This document shows positions 15,043 to 24,269 of a stretch of DNA of 45,718 bases, piece by piece (position 1 is the stretch's first letter; each line of letters begins with the position of its first letter). Under the pieces are notes generated by a model that saw nothing but the letters and a program-made list of their open reading frames with translations, had not been told where the DNA came from and made no database searches. The stretch comes from Phycisphaerae bacterium. Lineage in GTDB: Bacteria; Planctomycetota; Phycisphaerae; Phycisphaerales; SM1A02. A program made the translations under genes and the position numbers. The stretch is taken from the NCBI GenBank assembly GCA_016845245.1, contig JAERSY010000006.1:1-45718 (forward strand), in the 5' to 3' direction.

Positions 15043-16413
15043 TGGCTTCACGCCAACGTCTTTGATTTGTTGATTTGGAAACCCTTGCTTCATGATGAGC
15101 GTTCGGTTCCCATACCAATTTGCAAAGTAACCCATCGGCCATTCGTTCAAATTCGCCACTGCGAATGGTGGACCATCCCCATTAAACACAAACTCAATAT
15201 CAACATACGCGTTTTCTCGTGCAGAATGAAGGCCTCGTTCCCACTTACCACCACTTCGAAGCGGCTGTTTGGGTTTGTCTGTGCAAATCACTTTTATGTG
15301 CTCGTGCAAGTTTCTAAATGAATAGGCACGGTGGGAATCCATTGCCAAATCAACGCCCTGCCCATGTCGAAAAACGTTGTAATGGCTCGACCATGAGATG
15401 GTGGTTCCATGAATATGTTGCGCATTGATGATGAAATCTTCGACAAGACAATGTGAACACCATGACAACGAGATTGGATGGTGCATCGTTCTCCCTTCGA
15501 TGAATATATCTTTTACAGTCGTGAATCCGCAGTTGCCTAAAAATATTCCGCTATCACCATTTTCAATTGTGATGTCTGAGACTTCGCACTGAACCGCCGA
15601 ACTCAACTGAATCGCGTTATTCCCTCGCTCCTTTAAGTGGCCGGGGTATGGGTATTCTTTAAAGTTAAACGTCAGATGTCGAATGCTTGAACCAAAGACA
15701 TGTGGAACACGACGAACTTCTACATCCCATGCTTCTTCTATTGGCAAGGGTAGCGGCGGATCTACACCCAAGGTGTCTTCTTCAACAGAAAGAACTTGAA
15801 CCCATGTAGATACACGCCTCGACGTAGAGTTTTGAAGTTCTTTTCCGAGCCGATTTTCGGGAACATGCTCACCATAAAGCCATCTAAGAAGGGAATCTGT
15901 GCCAGTGTCGTTGTACCACCAAAGTTGAACCCACTCCCCAACCTCTGGCTCTTCTTTCCAATCGACACGCAGTTGCGTTGCACCGTCTTTACAAGTCCCA
16001 GACGTGTAACCAAGGAGATCACCACTCCCTTCGGGTGAAACATTAATGAAACCAGCACTCCAAGACCAGTTAGGGTCTTCACCATAGATGTCGGCAAGCG
16101 TTTTTGGAATAGAGAGTATCGTTCCGCCGTCAGGATTTCCCATGAGGGTTGTATGCGATGACTTCACATAGACAATTGAATCGAGTTGCCATTCGCCTTT
16201 GGGGATAAGGACAGTTCCACCTGTGTCTTTGAGCTGATCGAGCGCTGCATTGATTGCGTGAGCATCATCTAGACCATCTCCTGAGACTGCACCAAAAGCA
16301 GTGACATCGACTTGGGAAGTTGGTTGATTCAGTGGGCGTTCTCTACCCGCTCTTGAAAAATCAATCCCGAGTTCGGCCATACCAACGATGGATAAAAAAA
16401 TGAGGTCAAACAA
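15028..16413 (-). CDS. Secreted right-handed beta-helix protein, pectate-lyase-3 type
   Basis: A 461-residue protein starting with a hydrophobic signal (FDLIFLSIVGMAELG). It has the typical opening of the Pectate_lyase_3/GH28-like beta-helix: VDVTAFGAVSGDGLDDAHAI, then GGTVLIPKGEWQLDSI and repeating beta-strand turns such as CEVSDITIENGDSGIFLGNC. Proteins of this kind split or bind acidic polysaccharides. The start is a TTG at 16413: AAGGAG lies 7 bases upstream on the minus strand, better than the ATG at 16380. It is divergent from the DUF1080 gene, 28 bases apart at the starts. Together with its neighbours it suggests breakdown of sulfated or uronic-acid-rich algal polysaccharide, which is inference. 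Confidence 0.75.
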   Translation of the reverse strand: MFDLIFLSIVGMAELGIDFSRAGRERPLNQPTSQVDVTAFGAVSGDGLDDAHAINAALDQLKDTGGTVLIPKGEWQLDSIVYVKSSHTTLMGNPDGGTILSIPKTLADIYGEDPNWSWSAGFINVSPEGSGDLLGYTSGTCKDGATQLRVDWKEEPEVGEWVQLWWYNDTGTDSLLRWLYGEHVPENRLGKELQNSTSRRVSTWVQVLSVEEDTLGVDPPLPLPIEEAWDVEVRRVPHVFGSSIRHLTFNFKEYPYPGHLKERGNNAIQLSSAVQCEVSDITIENGDSGIFLGNCGFTTVKDIFIEGRTMHHPISLSWCSHCLVEDFIINAQHIHGTTISWSSHYNVFRHGQGVDLAMDSHRAYSFRNLHEHIKVICTDKPKQPLRSGGKWERGLHSARENAYVDIEFVFNGDGPPFAVANLNEWPMGYFANWYGNRTLIMKQGFPNQQIKDVGVKPSLDE

Positions 16414-16441
16414 AAAAACGCTCCTTCGGTTTCACGACGAA

Positions 16442-17506
16442 ATGAATCGTAACAAGTACTATGTCGACATGCTTATCACATCAATAACACTTTCTTTACT
16501 TCTTTCATCACCGCCTCAATGGACGCCTCTGTTCAATGGGAAAAATCTTGACGGCTGGACAATTGTCAACGGCGACCAAAGCACTTGGACTGTCAAAGAT
16601 CAAATGATTGTTTGTTCTGGCAAGCCGACAGGCGTCATGCGAACAAACGAAGTGTATGAAAACTTCATCCTTGATTTTGATTGGAGACATTTGGAAACAA
16701 ATGGAAATGCTGGTCTCTTTGTTTGGTCCGCTCCCTATCCTGCAGTTGGCGTACCATTTACACAATCAATTGAAGTACAAATCATGGTCGGCAAGGAACT
16801 CGACTGGTACACAACTCACGGCGACATCTTTTCAATCTGGGGTGCGCAGATGACCCCAGATGACCCGCACCCAATGGGCGATCATATTCAACGTTGTTTA
16901 CCAAGTGAACGTCGCACAAACCCAGCACCTGAATGGAACCACTACACGGTGACGTGCATTGATGGACAAATCAATTTATCCGTCAATGGGAAGTTCGTCT
17001 CGGGCGGCTACGACATTACGCCTCGCAAAGGATATGTATGTCTCGAAGCTGAAGGCACAGAAGCACACTTTAAGAACTTGAAGATTGTGGAATTGCCTCC
17101 ATCAGCCCCTGAAGTCGAGTTTGTTCCACTTGCATCAATGGCAGACTATCGAACGCTCTTTACTGGCATCAATTTAGATGGATGGGTGACCGACGAAAGC
17201 ACACGTGAACATTGGAGCGTGGGCGACAATATGCTTTCGACTGACGGAAGTGGAACGCCACTTGAGAACACACATGCATTTGAGGATTTCTCTCTTTGCA
17301 TCGACTATCGATGTCATGACAAGGACGCAAAACCCTTCATCATCCTGAACGGAGAGAAGCAAATGCTCACAACTGAGCACGCTGGTTCCTTTCATCGGCT
17401 TCACATCAAACACCAGAAAGATGCCCCTAACAATGGGAAAATCGCCCTTGGAAGTGACAACGGTAAGGTCGAGTTCACAAACGTCTTCATCAACGAAGCG
17501 AATTAG
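16442..17506 (+). CDS. Secreted protein with two DUF1080 (3-keto-disaccharide hydrolase-like) domains
   Basis: About 354 residues: a signal peptide (MLITSITLSLLLSS core), then DUF1080 domain one (about 28-235) opening with PLFNGKNLDGWTIVNG and containing NGNAGLFVWS, and a shorter second copy (about 250-354) opening with TLFTGINLDGWVTDES. This concanavalin-like fold is abundant in planctomycetes; some members have been linked to 3-keto-sugar hydrolysis. The second domain lacks much of the first one's core and may only bind. The start could be ATG 16442 (gives a basic n-region) or ATG 16469; neither has a clear Shine-Dalgarno site. Confidence 0.8.
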   Translation: MNRNKYYVDMLITSITLSLLLSSPPQWTPLFNGKNLDGWTIVNGDQSTWTVKDQMIVCSGKPTGVMRTNEVYENFILDFDWRHLETNGNAGLFVWSAPYPAVGVPFTQSIEVQIMVGKELDWYTTHGDIFSIWGAQMTPDDPHPMGDHIQRCLPSERRTNPAPEWNHYTVTCIDGQINLSVNGKFVSGGYDITPRKGYVCLEAEGTEAHFKNLKIVELPPSAPEVEFVPLASMADYRTLFTGINLDGWVTDESTREHWSVGDNMLSTDGSGTPLENTHAFEDFSLCIDYRCHDKDAKPFIILNGEKQMLTTEHAGSFHRLHIKHQKDAPNNGKIALGSDNGKVEFTNVFINEAN

Positions 17507-17559
17507 GGGGTTTTATTGAAATGAAGGAATAGATTGCCTGCTTGTCTACTTTAGTAGCC

Positions 17560-18255
17560 ATGGCAGAACTCCCACTTGTCCAATTCCAACAACAATCTAA
17601 GAGTGGTTCTCGCAACTGTTCTCCAAACGTTCTTCTGTTTGGACTTGCGAAGGTCGCAGAGTCACGTGATGATGAGACTGGGCAACACCTAGCTCGCATC
17701 AAAACATACGCAAGAATCATCGCTGGACTGTACGCTGAAAAGTACCCCAAACGGTTGCATCATTCAATGGTGCACATCATTAGCGAGACTTCGATTGTGC
17801 ATGACATTGGCAAAGTGGGCATCTCAGATGACATCCTTAAACACAAGGGTGCGTACAGTGAATCTCAATTCGAAGCGATGAAAGCACACACAACAATCGG
17901 CGCTGACATTCTTTTGGCCCTGTCTGAGCAAATTGGGCGTGACGTGTGGATCGATACTGCAATTCAAGTCACACTCAGCCATCACGAACGATTTGACGGT
18001 GGCGGATATCCATTTGGCCTGAGTGGCGAAACAATTAGTTTGCCTGCTCGGCTTGTCACGATCGCTGATGTCTATGATGCCCTTCGCTCTAAACGAGTCT
18101 ACAAAGAAGCGTTATCTCATGAAGAGGCCATGGATATCATCAATGAAGAAACTGGTTTGCAGTTTGACCCCGAAATCGCTCTATTGGTCAACAACAATCA
18201 CAAGGTATTTAAAAATGTCTTGGCGTCAACAGAAAATCAATTAGAGAGGGTTTAG
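17560..18255 (+). CDS. HD-GYP domain protein (probable cyclic-di-GMP phosphodiesterase)
   Basis: A 231-residue protein made almost only of an HD-GYP domain. Metal-binding and catalytic residues are present: E39-x3-H43 (ETGQH), HD at 81-82 in HDIGKVGISDDIL, H110 in KAHTTIG, HH at 141-142 and the HHERFDGGGYPFGL signature, with D170 in IADVYDAL. HD-GYP proteins hydrolyse cyclic-di-GMP and so influence attachment and motility. No receiver or other sensor domain is attached and there is no membrane segment, so the input is unclear. The ATG at 17560 is used; an in-frame TTG at 17542 would add six residues. Confidence 0.9.
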   Translation: MAELPLVQFQQQSKSGSRNCSPNVLLFGLAKVAESRDDETGQHLARIKTYARIIAGLYAEKYPKRLHHSMVHIISETSIVHDIGKVGISDDILKHKGAYSESQFEAMKAHTTIGADILLALSEQIGRDVWIDTAIQVTLSHHERFDGGGYPFGLSGETISLPARLVTIADVYDALRSKRVYKEALSHEEAMDIINEETGLQFDPEIALLVNNNHKVFKNVLASTENQLERV

Positions 18256-18380
18256 TCTTCTGATTGGTTTTTTGCATCTGCATAGCAGAGCAAGCACCAA
18301 AAGAGTAGGAAGCCAAGCCAAAGCGCGTTTGTAATCAGTACGGTCATCATGACGAAGGCCGTATTGTAACTTCTTTTCAT
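18252..18380 (-). CDS. Possible small single-pass membrane protein
   Basis: A 42-residue frame with a basic start (MKRSYNTAF), one strong hydrophobic helix (VLITNALWLGFLLFWCLLCY) and a charged tail. It fills the 162-base space between the HD-GYP gene and the PqiA-like gene, antisense to both. Nothing upstream looks like a ribosome-binding site, and longer in-frame starts exist at 18398 and 18500. The composition is unlike random antisense sequence, but there is no family recognition, so it is offered as a candidate only. Confidence 0.35.
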   Translation of the reverse strand: MKRSYNTAFVMMTVLITNALWLGFLLFWCLLCYADAKNQSED

Positions 18381-18417
18381 TGCAAATGCCAATTGCATTT
18401 GATTATGATGGGCAATC

Positions 18418-19467
18418 ATGAAGAAGCAATCAATGGCAACTTGGGCAGGAAAGAAGGGGTTACTGATTCCGCTATTCCTTCTCGTGTCCCTCGTCCTCAA
18501 TATTTTTGCATTGATTCTCCCCTTCCTTCAGATTAATGAAGCCCTCCACAGCACCGTGATTTACAGTCTTCCACATTCAGTAAAACTGATGTGGGAACAC
18601 AAACTCTATGCAGTCTCACTACTCATTCTTGGGTTCTCAATCATCTTTCCCTTCGTCAAACTCATCTCACTGAATCTTGCGTGGTTTGTGCCTTGGGATG
18701 CAAAACGAAGGTCCACCTTTATCCATCTCGTTGAACTGCTTGGAAAATGGTCATTCATGGATATCTTCGTCGTCATTTTGCTCCTCGCGTTGACGAGCAA
18801 CCAAGCATTCATTCATTCGAAGATTCACATTGGCGTCTATTTCTTCATTGGTGCAATTTCGCTCAGCATGGTGCTCTCGCAAGTCATTTATTCTCTTGCT
18901 CAAAAGATGGAAAGAGATGCAAGCCCGCCCGTCACACACGATGCAAAACGACATTGGCTCATCATCGAAAACATCTATCTTGGATGGACTGTTCCAGTCT
19001 TAACATTCATTGCAATTGCAGCACTACTTGAAGCACTCCATGCACCCTTTTTGAAGATTAGCCAGTTCTTACTTGCCTCACACTCCTATAGCATTTCTGA
19101 GACCGCTTCGGTCCTTCACGACAATGGACAGATTGTGCTTTATGTCGTGATGGCAGGCACGCTCGCCATCATTCCAATTGCTCGGCTCATTCTTTTAATG
19201 TTCACTTGGATTGTGCCAATGAAAATCAAAACTCATATATGGATGAATGGCTTAACTGAAGGCATGTCACGATGGTCAATGCTTGATGTGTTTGGATTAG
19301 CGTTGTTTCTTGTGACCACTGAGGGTAAAGATTTAGTGAAAACGGAAATCCAACCCGGCCTGTACGTCGTGCTCGTTGCAATTGGCCTGTGTTACTTCCT
19401 AGGATTCCTTGCATTTGCATTGCACAAAGCAATGGTTCGTTCAGAAGTGACTATTGAAGCGAATTGA
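18418..19467 (+). CDS. PqiA-like integral membrane protein with two repeated domains
   Basis: A 349-residue protein with two halves, each of about four transmembrane helices, as in PqiA (paraquat-inducible protein A). The repeated signature is visible: PFVKLISLNLAWF and GKWSFMDIFVVILL in the first half, PIARLILLMFTWIV and SRWSMLDVFGLALF in the second. PqiA of E. coli works with MCE proteins in envelope lipid transport; no MCE gene is in this window. The zinc-ribbon cysteines of full-length PqiA are absent. The gene converges with the HEAT-repeat dehydrogenase, overlapping 17 bases. Confidence 0.8.
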   Translation: MKKQSMATWAGKKGLLIPLFLLVSLVLNIFALILPFLQINEALHSTVIYSLPHSVKLMWEHKLYAVSLLILGFSIIFPFVKLISLNLAWFVPWDAKRRSTFIHLVELLGKWSFMDIFVVILLLALTSNQAFIHSKIHIGVYFFIGAISLSMVLSQVIYSLAQKMERDASPPVTHDAKRHWLIIENIYLGWTVPVLTFIAIAALLEALHAPFLKISQFLLASHSYSISETASVLHDNGQIVLYVVMAGTLAIIPIARLILLMFTWIVPMKIKTHIWMNGLTEGMSRWSMLDVFGLALFLVTTEGKDLVKTEIQPGLYVVLVAIGLCYFLGFLAFALHKAMVRSEVTIEAN

Positions 19468-22426
19468 GATACGCAACCACATCCCTGAGTTCTTGATAAC
19501 TGAGCTTGCTCCCAATTGGAGGCATCGCAGAGTGTTCCCCAAATCCATCAGCGACAACAGCATTCGGGTCAATCATTGATTCAAGTAATGCTCGTTTTGT
19601 TAAACGTGCACCAACACCATCTAGCGCAGGTCCTGCAATCCCGCCATAATCGTTAATCTTGTGGCAACGCATGCACTGCGCATTTGTGTGTTCGTACACA
19701 AGCGTTCGTCCTCGCTGAACATGGCCACCATGAAGGAGCCATTCACCCTCAAGCGGATGCCCGAGTGCTTCTACCGCTTTCGTACTCTCTGCAAAATCAA
19801 GTGCTGTCGCTTCTGTTAGCGATTGTGTATCAATCATTGCTAAGGCGTTGTCATTCCCCTTCAGTGCTTGAATCGCCACTTGTTGTGCTTGCCAAACATC
19901 TTCATTGATTGCGTTGAGAAGCGCTTCAGTTGCGTCGTCATCGCCTCGATTAAGTTTTGCAATCCGCGCTGCGGAGCGTAAGCGCCAATCATCATGTTGT
20001 AAACCAAATGCGATTGCATCATCAGAAGCAAGTGATTTCAAACAATGCGACCGTAAAGCGATTGATTGCGATTCATCGTGAAGCAATCGTCGAGCCACAT
20101 CATCTGGAAGCGGCAGTTCATACGTTTGAGCAATCTCAAACACATTGAGAAGCACATCGCCTTCACTTGTCGCAATCAACGTTGGAAGCGCTTCCCTAAT
20201 TGGCTGAGTTGAGCGGTGCCCAAAGTGTTTCGCTGGCCACCACTTCCCTTCAACTTGTTCTCTCAGGGGTGGGGATGACCACGTTGCTAGCATTGACAAT
20301 GCAAGAGAACGAAGTCGCTCACTGTTCGATGCATCACTTGCGAATGTGACAAGTGCTTGGATGTCGTCCTCACCACCGAGGCGTTCTGCAGCGCTCAACG
20401 CGCGGCGTTGCCACGCATATGTTCGTGCAACATTGAGCGAATCTGCGAGTGCATGGAGCGCTTCCTCAACGGGCACATCATGAATTGCTCTTGCTGCTTC
20501 AGTTGCGACGTCGTCATCGTCGTCATGAAGGAAATGCGTCAACAGCGGGGATGCCTTTTTCCGTAGTGCGAGCACGGCACCGAGCCGCACTGCAGGACTT
20601 TCATGTGTAGACAAGTTTGCAATCGCCGATTCATATTGACTGTTTGCAAGCGCAACGACACCAGCGTGCCTGAGATAGACATCCTCGTTGTTGTTGCGTT
20701 CAAGAAGTTCAATCACTTCATCGATGGGGTTACCAAGATGGCCCGCAGCAATTGTTGCGGCGTATGCAACACGCGGTTGTTCATCGAGCACAGCGTTAGC
20801 GATGGCTTCGTAGGCAAACGTTGAGTCAGATTCACCAAGAATACGAATCGCCTGAGTGCGAATCTCATCATCTTCGTCATAAAGGAGTTCTGCGATGGGT
20901 TCGATTGACTCGCCTTGCTTTCGGTGAAGCATAGCAAGCGTCCACATTGCATGAATGCGTTTCAATTGATGTTCACTTCCAAGTGCATCAATCACTGCAT
21001 CTGCTGCATCTCGATTTGATAACTTTAGTTGCGCTCGAATGCGAACTCGCCGATCGTTATGTCCTAACAACTCAATGAGTTCTTCTGTACTTCGCTCAAT
21101 AAACCCATTCTCAAACAGCGTTGACACGTCGCCTTCGTGCCTATGGTTTTCATCCCAGACGCTGTAGAGCCGCCCTTCTTCATTGCCAACCCAACCAAAT
21201 CCCCAATCGCTGATGACCATCTTGCCGTCATAACTAAAGTCAACATCGACGCAAAGAACATGGTCAACAAACACGTGTTCATCTACTTTTTCAAATCCTG
21301 CACCTTTGGGTTCTACTGCAAATGAGAGCACCCGAGAGTAAGACGCGCCGCCCCTAAAGTCACAGAGAAAGAAGTGGTCGTCATATCGCTCGCTGAGCCC
21401 GCCACCAGGGTAATACACAAGACCTGAGGGACCAGATGCAATCGTATCGATCGCAGGCAGAATCCACGCGGGGCGGTTTTCCGCATGAGGGTCCCAACCA
21501 TTTTCTTGCACCCAAGGCCCTCGTTTATTTTCGCCTTCGAGCGTTTGGTACTCCATTCGCCAGCCGGTCTCGCCACCTTCAACACAGTAGACCAAGCGTG
21601 CTTGATCACCTGCATCTGAGTTGTTGTCACCCGTAAACAGATTGCCATATTGGTCGAACGCAAGTTCTTGTGGATTCCGCAAACCATGGTGGAATACTTC
21701 AAAGTTGGAACCATCTAACTCACAACGGAAGACTGCACCTTCTCCGGGACTGTGAAAGAGTTGCCCGTCGTCAAGTTCAACGTGATAGCCCCTGTCGCCG
21801 ATTGACCAATACAATCGGCCATCGAGCCCAATTGCGAGGCCATGCATGTCATGCCCGCGTAATGCAATGCGAACCCCAAACCCATCAAAGAGCCGTTCTT
21901 GCGTTTCTGCCCATCCGTCTCTGTTTGCGTCCTCTAACCGAATCAAACTCGGAATCATGGTGAGCCACACGTCATCTTCCATTGCGAGCAACCCAGCTGC
22001 GGTTCCATCAAGCGGATGGTTAAAACCATCTGCGAAGACAATCGATGTTTCAAACACGCCATCCCCATCACGATCTTCGAGTTTGCGAACTCGTTCTTCA
22101 AACTCGGAGTAAAACGCCATGCCATTTTTGCGTTGGTCTGCCCAATACTCATACATTCGTAATCGGTCTTCATTGTTCTGGCTTTGAATGTCATCGAGAA
22201 GCCAAAAGGGACTTGACCGATTGTCAGGCACTGCATTTTCTTGCCTGAACGATTCCGCGACGTAAATGTTCCCTTCGTCATCAAAACAGAACGCAACAAC
22301 ATCCATCACATCTGGTTCGGATGCGATGAGCTGTTTAGTGTATCCCTCTGGAACTTTGACCTTTTCAAACGCTTCATCTGGTGCTGGGGCAAACGATAAT
22401 AGAAGCGAAATTGCGATTAGCACCAT
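19451..22426 (-). CDS. PVC-type membrane-bound dehydrogenase with HEAT repeats and C-terminal cytochrome c
   Basis: A 991-residue exported protein: signal peptide (MVLIAISLLLSFAPA), a beta-propeller dehydrogenase-like domain (about 20-430; PEGYTKQLIASEPDVMDVVA, HGLRNPQELAFDQYGNLFTG), a long HEAT-repeat array (about 450-860, with units such as DDEIRTQAIRILGES), and a cytochrome c domain with heme motif CMRCH (918-922) and axial methionine near M968 (HSAMPPIG). This architecture is characteristic of Planctomycetota and Verrucomicrobiota. It is thought to oxidise sugars or alcohols in the periplasm and pass electrons to its own heme; the substrate is unknown. The gene start overlaps the end of the M24 peptidase gene by 10 bases, so they form an operon. 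Confidence 0.9.
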   Translation of the reverse strand: MVLIAISLLLSFAPAPDEAFEKVKVPEGYTKQLIASEPDVMDVVAFCFDDEGNIYVAESFRQENAVPDNRSSPFWLLDDIQSQNNEDRLRMYEYWADQRKNGMAFYSEFEERVRKLEDRDGDGVFETSIVFADGFNHPLDGTAAGLLAMEDDVWLTMIPSLIRLEDANRDGWAETQERLFDGFGVRIALRGHDMHGLAIGLDGRLYWSIGDRGYHVELDDGQLFHSPGEGAVFRCELDGSNFEVFHHGLRNPQELAFDQYGNLFTGDNNSDAGDQARLVYCVEGGETGWRMEYQTLEGENKRGPWVQENGWDPHAENRPAWILPAIDTIASGPSGLVYYPGGGLSERYDDHFFLCDFRGGASYSRVLSFAVEPKGAGFEKVDEHVFVDHVLCVDVDFSYDGKMVISDWGFGWVGNEEGRLYSVWDENHRHEGDVSTLFENGFIERSTEELIELLGHNDRRVRIRAQLKLSNRDAADAVIDALGSEHQLKRIHAMWTLAMLHRKQGESIEPIAELLYDEDDEIRTQAIRILGESDSTFAYEAIANAVLDEQPRVAYAATIAAGHLGNPIDEVIELLERNNNEDVYLRHAGVVALANSQYESAIANLSTHESPAVRLGAVLALRKKASPLLTHFLHDDDDDVATEAARAIHDVPVEEALHALADSLNVARTYAWQRRALSAAERLGGEDDIQALVTFASDASNSERLRSLALSMLATWSSPPLREQVEGKWWPAKHFGHRSTQPIREALPTLIATSEGDVLLNVFEIAQTYELPLPDDVARRLLHDESQSIALRSHCLKSLASDDAIAFGLQHDDWRLRSAARIAKLNRGDDDATEALLNAINEDVWQAQQVAIQALKGNDNALAMIDTQSLTEATALDFAESTKAVEALGHPLEGEWLLHGGHVQRGRTLVYEHTNAQCMRCHKINDYGGIAGPALDGVGARLTKRALLESMIDPNAVVADGFGEHSAMPPIGSKLSYQELRDVVAYLNSLQ

Positions 22427-23559
22427 GTCAACCCTTCATGCAATGTGTTGAAATTCTCTGAGCCGTCCGCAGTGACGAGCACCATGTCTTCAACGCGAAC
22501 GCCACCAATCGCGTGGCAGTACAGCCCGGGTTCAACCGTAATGACGTCACCCGCTAGCAGGGGGTGACCATTGCGGTCAAGTAGTGGCGGTTCATGAACA
22601 TCAAGTCCGATGCCATGCCCTGTGCCATGCGGAATACTGCAATATGTTGCCTCCGCATCAGCAGGCGGTAAGCCATCGTGATAGCCAGCTCCTTCAAGCA
22701 CTCTAAGCGTCTCGAGATGAATCGTCTCTCCAGTCACACCTGCTTTGACTAAAGCAGTTGATGCATGTTTTGCCTCAACAACCGCTTTATGCATGTTTTT
22801 GACTTCATCTGGAATTTCCCCATGCACAACTGTGCGAGTGCAATCGCCGTTGTACAAGGTCTTCTTATCCATCGGAAAAATGTCAATAATGACTGGCTGG
22901 GCGGTCATCAATTGACCCGCCCCGAGATGATGGCAATCGCCACCATCTGACCCGCCAGCGACAATTGATGGGACATTCTCAAAGTCTCGCTCAAGCAGGA
23001 ACAAATCAATCATGTGCCGCAAGCGTTCACTTGTCAGCGGCTGTCCATCATGAAGAAGGCAACCTTGGCCATCAGCGTCGGCCTTACCGACCGTTTCACA
23101 AGCCATCTGCATCACGTTCTCAGTGACTTGCTGGGCGTGTTTTAACCATTCAATCTCTTGGGCATCTTTGACCCTGCGGTCAATCACACCAAATGTTGGG
23201 TCAAGAGTCACCTCAATGCCTGCGTTCTTCAATGCATCACCGTACAACAACGGGAGCGTTCGATCGGCAACCACAGTTGTGACATCGTTTCGCCTCAAGC
23301 ATTCTGCGGCTGATTGAGCGGCACCTGTGTCCCTGTCGCCCGAGAGCCCGCCTTCAGGAATGAAATCGGTATACCCGAACACTTCATCGACATTTGCTTT
23401 CTGGCGGGCGCGGTCAATCTCAATCTCTCGCAAGATGAGGAGGCGCTTGCCACACTCAAGTTCAATGAAGATTGAAGCGTCATGAACCATGAACCGAATC
23501 GCTCTGTAGAGCGACTTGTTTGCCATTGGGCTTCCTGCCATGATTTTTGCTGTTGCCAT
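22417..23559 (-). CDS. M24-family Xaa-Pro aminopeptidase
   Basis: About 380 residues with the creatinase/prolidase fold. All five dinuclear metal ligands are visible: D in VIIDIFPMD, D in YNGDCTRT, H in PHGTGHGIGLDVHE, E in ITVEPGLY and E in RVEDMVL. It removes an N-terminal residue in front of proline from peptides, in the cytoplasm since no signal peptide is seen. The N-terminal domain (about 1-150) is the usual non-catalytic one. The start at 23559 (MATAKIMAGSPM) is used because AGGTGG lies just upstream and the open frame beyond it runs into the repeat region. It is the first gene of a two-gene operon with the dehydrogenase. Confidence 0.92.
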   Translation of the reverse strand: MATAKIMAGSPMANKSLYRAIRFMVHDASIFIELECGKRLLILREIEIDRARQKANVDEVFGYTDFIPEGGLSGDRDTGAAQSAAECLRRNDVTTVVADRTLPLLYGDALKNAGIEVTLDPTFGVIDRRVKDAQEIEWLKHAQQVTENVMQMACETVGKADADGQGCLLHDGQPLTSERLRHMIDLFLLERDFENVPSIVAGGSDGGDCHHLGAGQLMTAQPVIIDIFPMDKKTLYNGDCTRTVVHGEIPDEVKNMHKAVVEAKHASTALVKAGVTGETIHLETLRVLEGAGYHDGLPPADAEATYCSIPHGTGHGIGLDVHEPPLLDRNGHPLLAGDVITVEPGLYCHAIGGVRVEDMVLVTADGSENFNTLHEGLTWC

Positions 23560-23602
23560 TCCACCTAGTCTAGTGAAATTTGTTTTTGTTCGCTGATGCA
23601 GC

Positions 23603-23717
23603 GTGATTACGAAGGAAGCACAAAGCCGTCGCTTGCGACGGCTTGCGGATCCATGCAGATGGTTGACGGCAGACGAAGTCTGCCAAGTCAAGCATCAAGT
23701 GGAGCCGATCGGGCTTG
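23603..23717. repeat. 115-bp direct repeat, copy A (carries an 18-base tRNA-Ala 3' end fragment)
   Basis: This copy differs from the one at 23762-23876 at one base only (A versus C at the seventh position). Read on the minus strand it begins with the last 18 bases of tRNA-Ala(GGC), CAAGCCCGATCGGCTCCA, but the rest of a tRNA is missing. It contains an extended hairpin (TTGAC and GGCAGAC pairing around GAA, 23663-23691) and a 9-bp hairpin AAGCCGTCG/CGACGGCTT (23623-23644). The two copies lie 159 bases apart start to start; the 44-base spacer has its own perfect hairpin, GCATTGGC/GCCAATGC (23723-23743). Confidence 0.9.
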
Positions 23718-23761
23718 CGTCCGCATTGGCCGAGAGCCAATGCGCACCCTGGAAAGCACGA

Positions 23762-23858
23762 GTGATTCCGAAGGAAGCACAAAGCCGTCGCTTGCGACGG
23801 CTTGCGGATCCATGCAGATGGTTGACGGCAGACGAAGTCTGCCAAGTCAAGCATCAAG

Positions 23859-23876
<18 letters not shown>
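23762..23876. repeat. 115-bp direct repeat, copy B (overlaps the intact tRNA-Ala 3' end)
   Basis: The second copy of the repeat; its right 18 bases are the acceptor and T-arm end of the intact tRNA gene (23859-23876). The same two hairpins occur at 23822-23850 and 23782-23803. With copy A it fills the 299-base gap between the tRNA and the M24 peptidase gene; I see no protein gene there. Confidence 0.9.
23782..23803 (-). terminator. Hairpin, likely end of the glmS-folP-trxA-tRNA transcript
   Basis: On the minus strand AAGCCGTCG and CGACGGCTT form a 9-bp stem with a CAAG loop, followed by TGTGCTTCCTT, a weak T-rich tail. It lies about 55 bases beyond the tRNA 3' end. The duplicate at 23623-23644 could act as a back-up stop. 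The weak tail lowers confidence that it is an intrinsic terminator rather than a processing hairpin. Confidence 0.4.
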
Positions 23877-23931
<55 letters not shown>

Positions 23932-23940
23932 TATAATTCT

Positions 23941-24258
23941 TTACATTGCAGCTTCAAGAGCGGCGGTAAGTTCTTCCTTTGGAGAGATGCCAACAAACTT
24001 ATTGACGACTTCACCGTTCTTAAAAATGATGACGCTCGGAATTGATTGGATCCCATAATTGACAGCAGCATCTCGGTTTGAATCGATGTCGACTTTTCCG
24101 ATTTTTGCTTTGCCATCAAACTCTGTAGCAAGTTCATCAATCACTGGAGCAAGCATGCGGCATGGACCACACCACTCTGCCCAAAAATCAACCAATACTG
24201 GCTGGTCAGCATCTAACACTTCGTTTTGAAAATTGTCATCTGTAAATTCTAGGGCCAC
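23941..24258 (-). CDS. trxA: Thioredoxin
   Basis: A 105-residue thioredoxin with the active-site motif WCGPC (about residues 29-33), the preceding VLVDFWAEW strand, the buried aspartate in VDFWAEW, the cis-proline in SIPSVIIF and the final glycine in VGISPKEEL. It reduces disulfides of cytoplasmic enzymes such as ribonucleotide reductase. The start is GTG at 24258, with AGGAG 8 bases upstream. It lies 11 bases after folP and 9 bases before tRNA-Ala, as the last protein gene of the glmS-folP-trxA run. Confidence 0.98.
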   Translation of the reverse strand: MALEFTDDNFQNEVLDADQPVLVDFWAEWCGPCRMLAPVIDELATEFDGKAKIGKVDIDSNRDAAVNYGIQSIPSVIIFKNGEVVNKFVGISPKEELTAALEAAM

Positions 24259-24269
24259 AACTCTATCTC

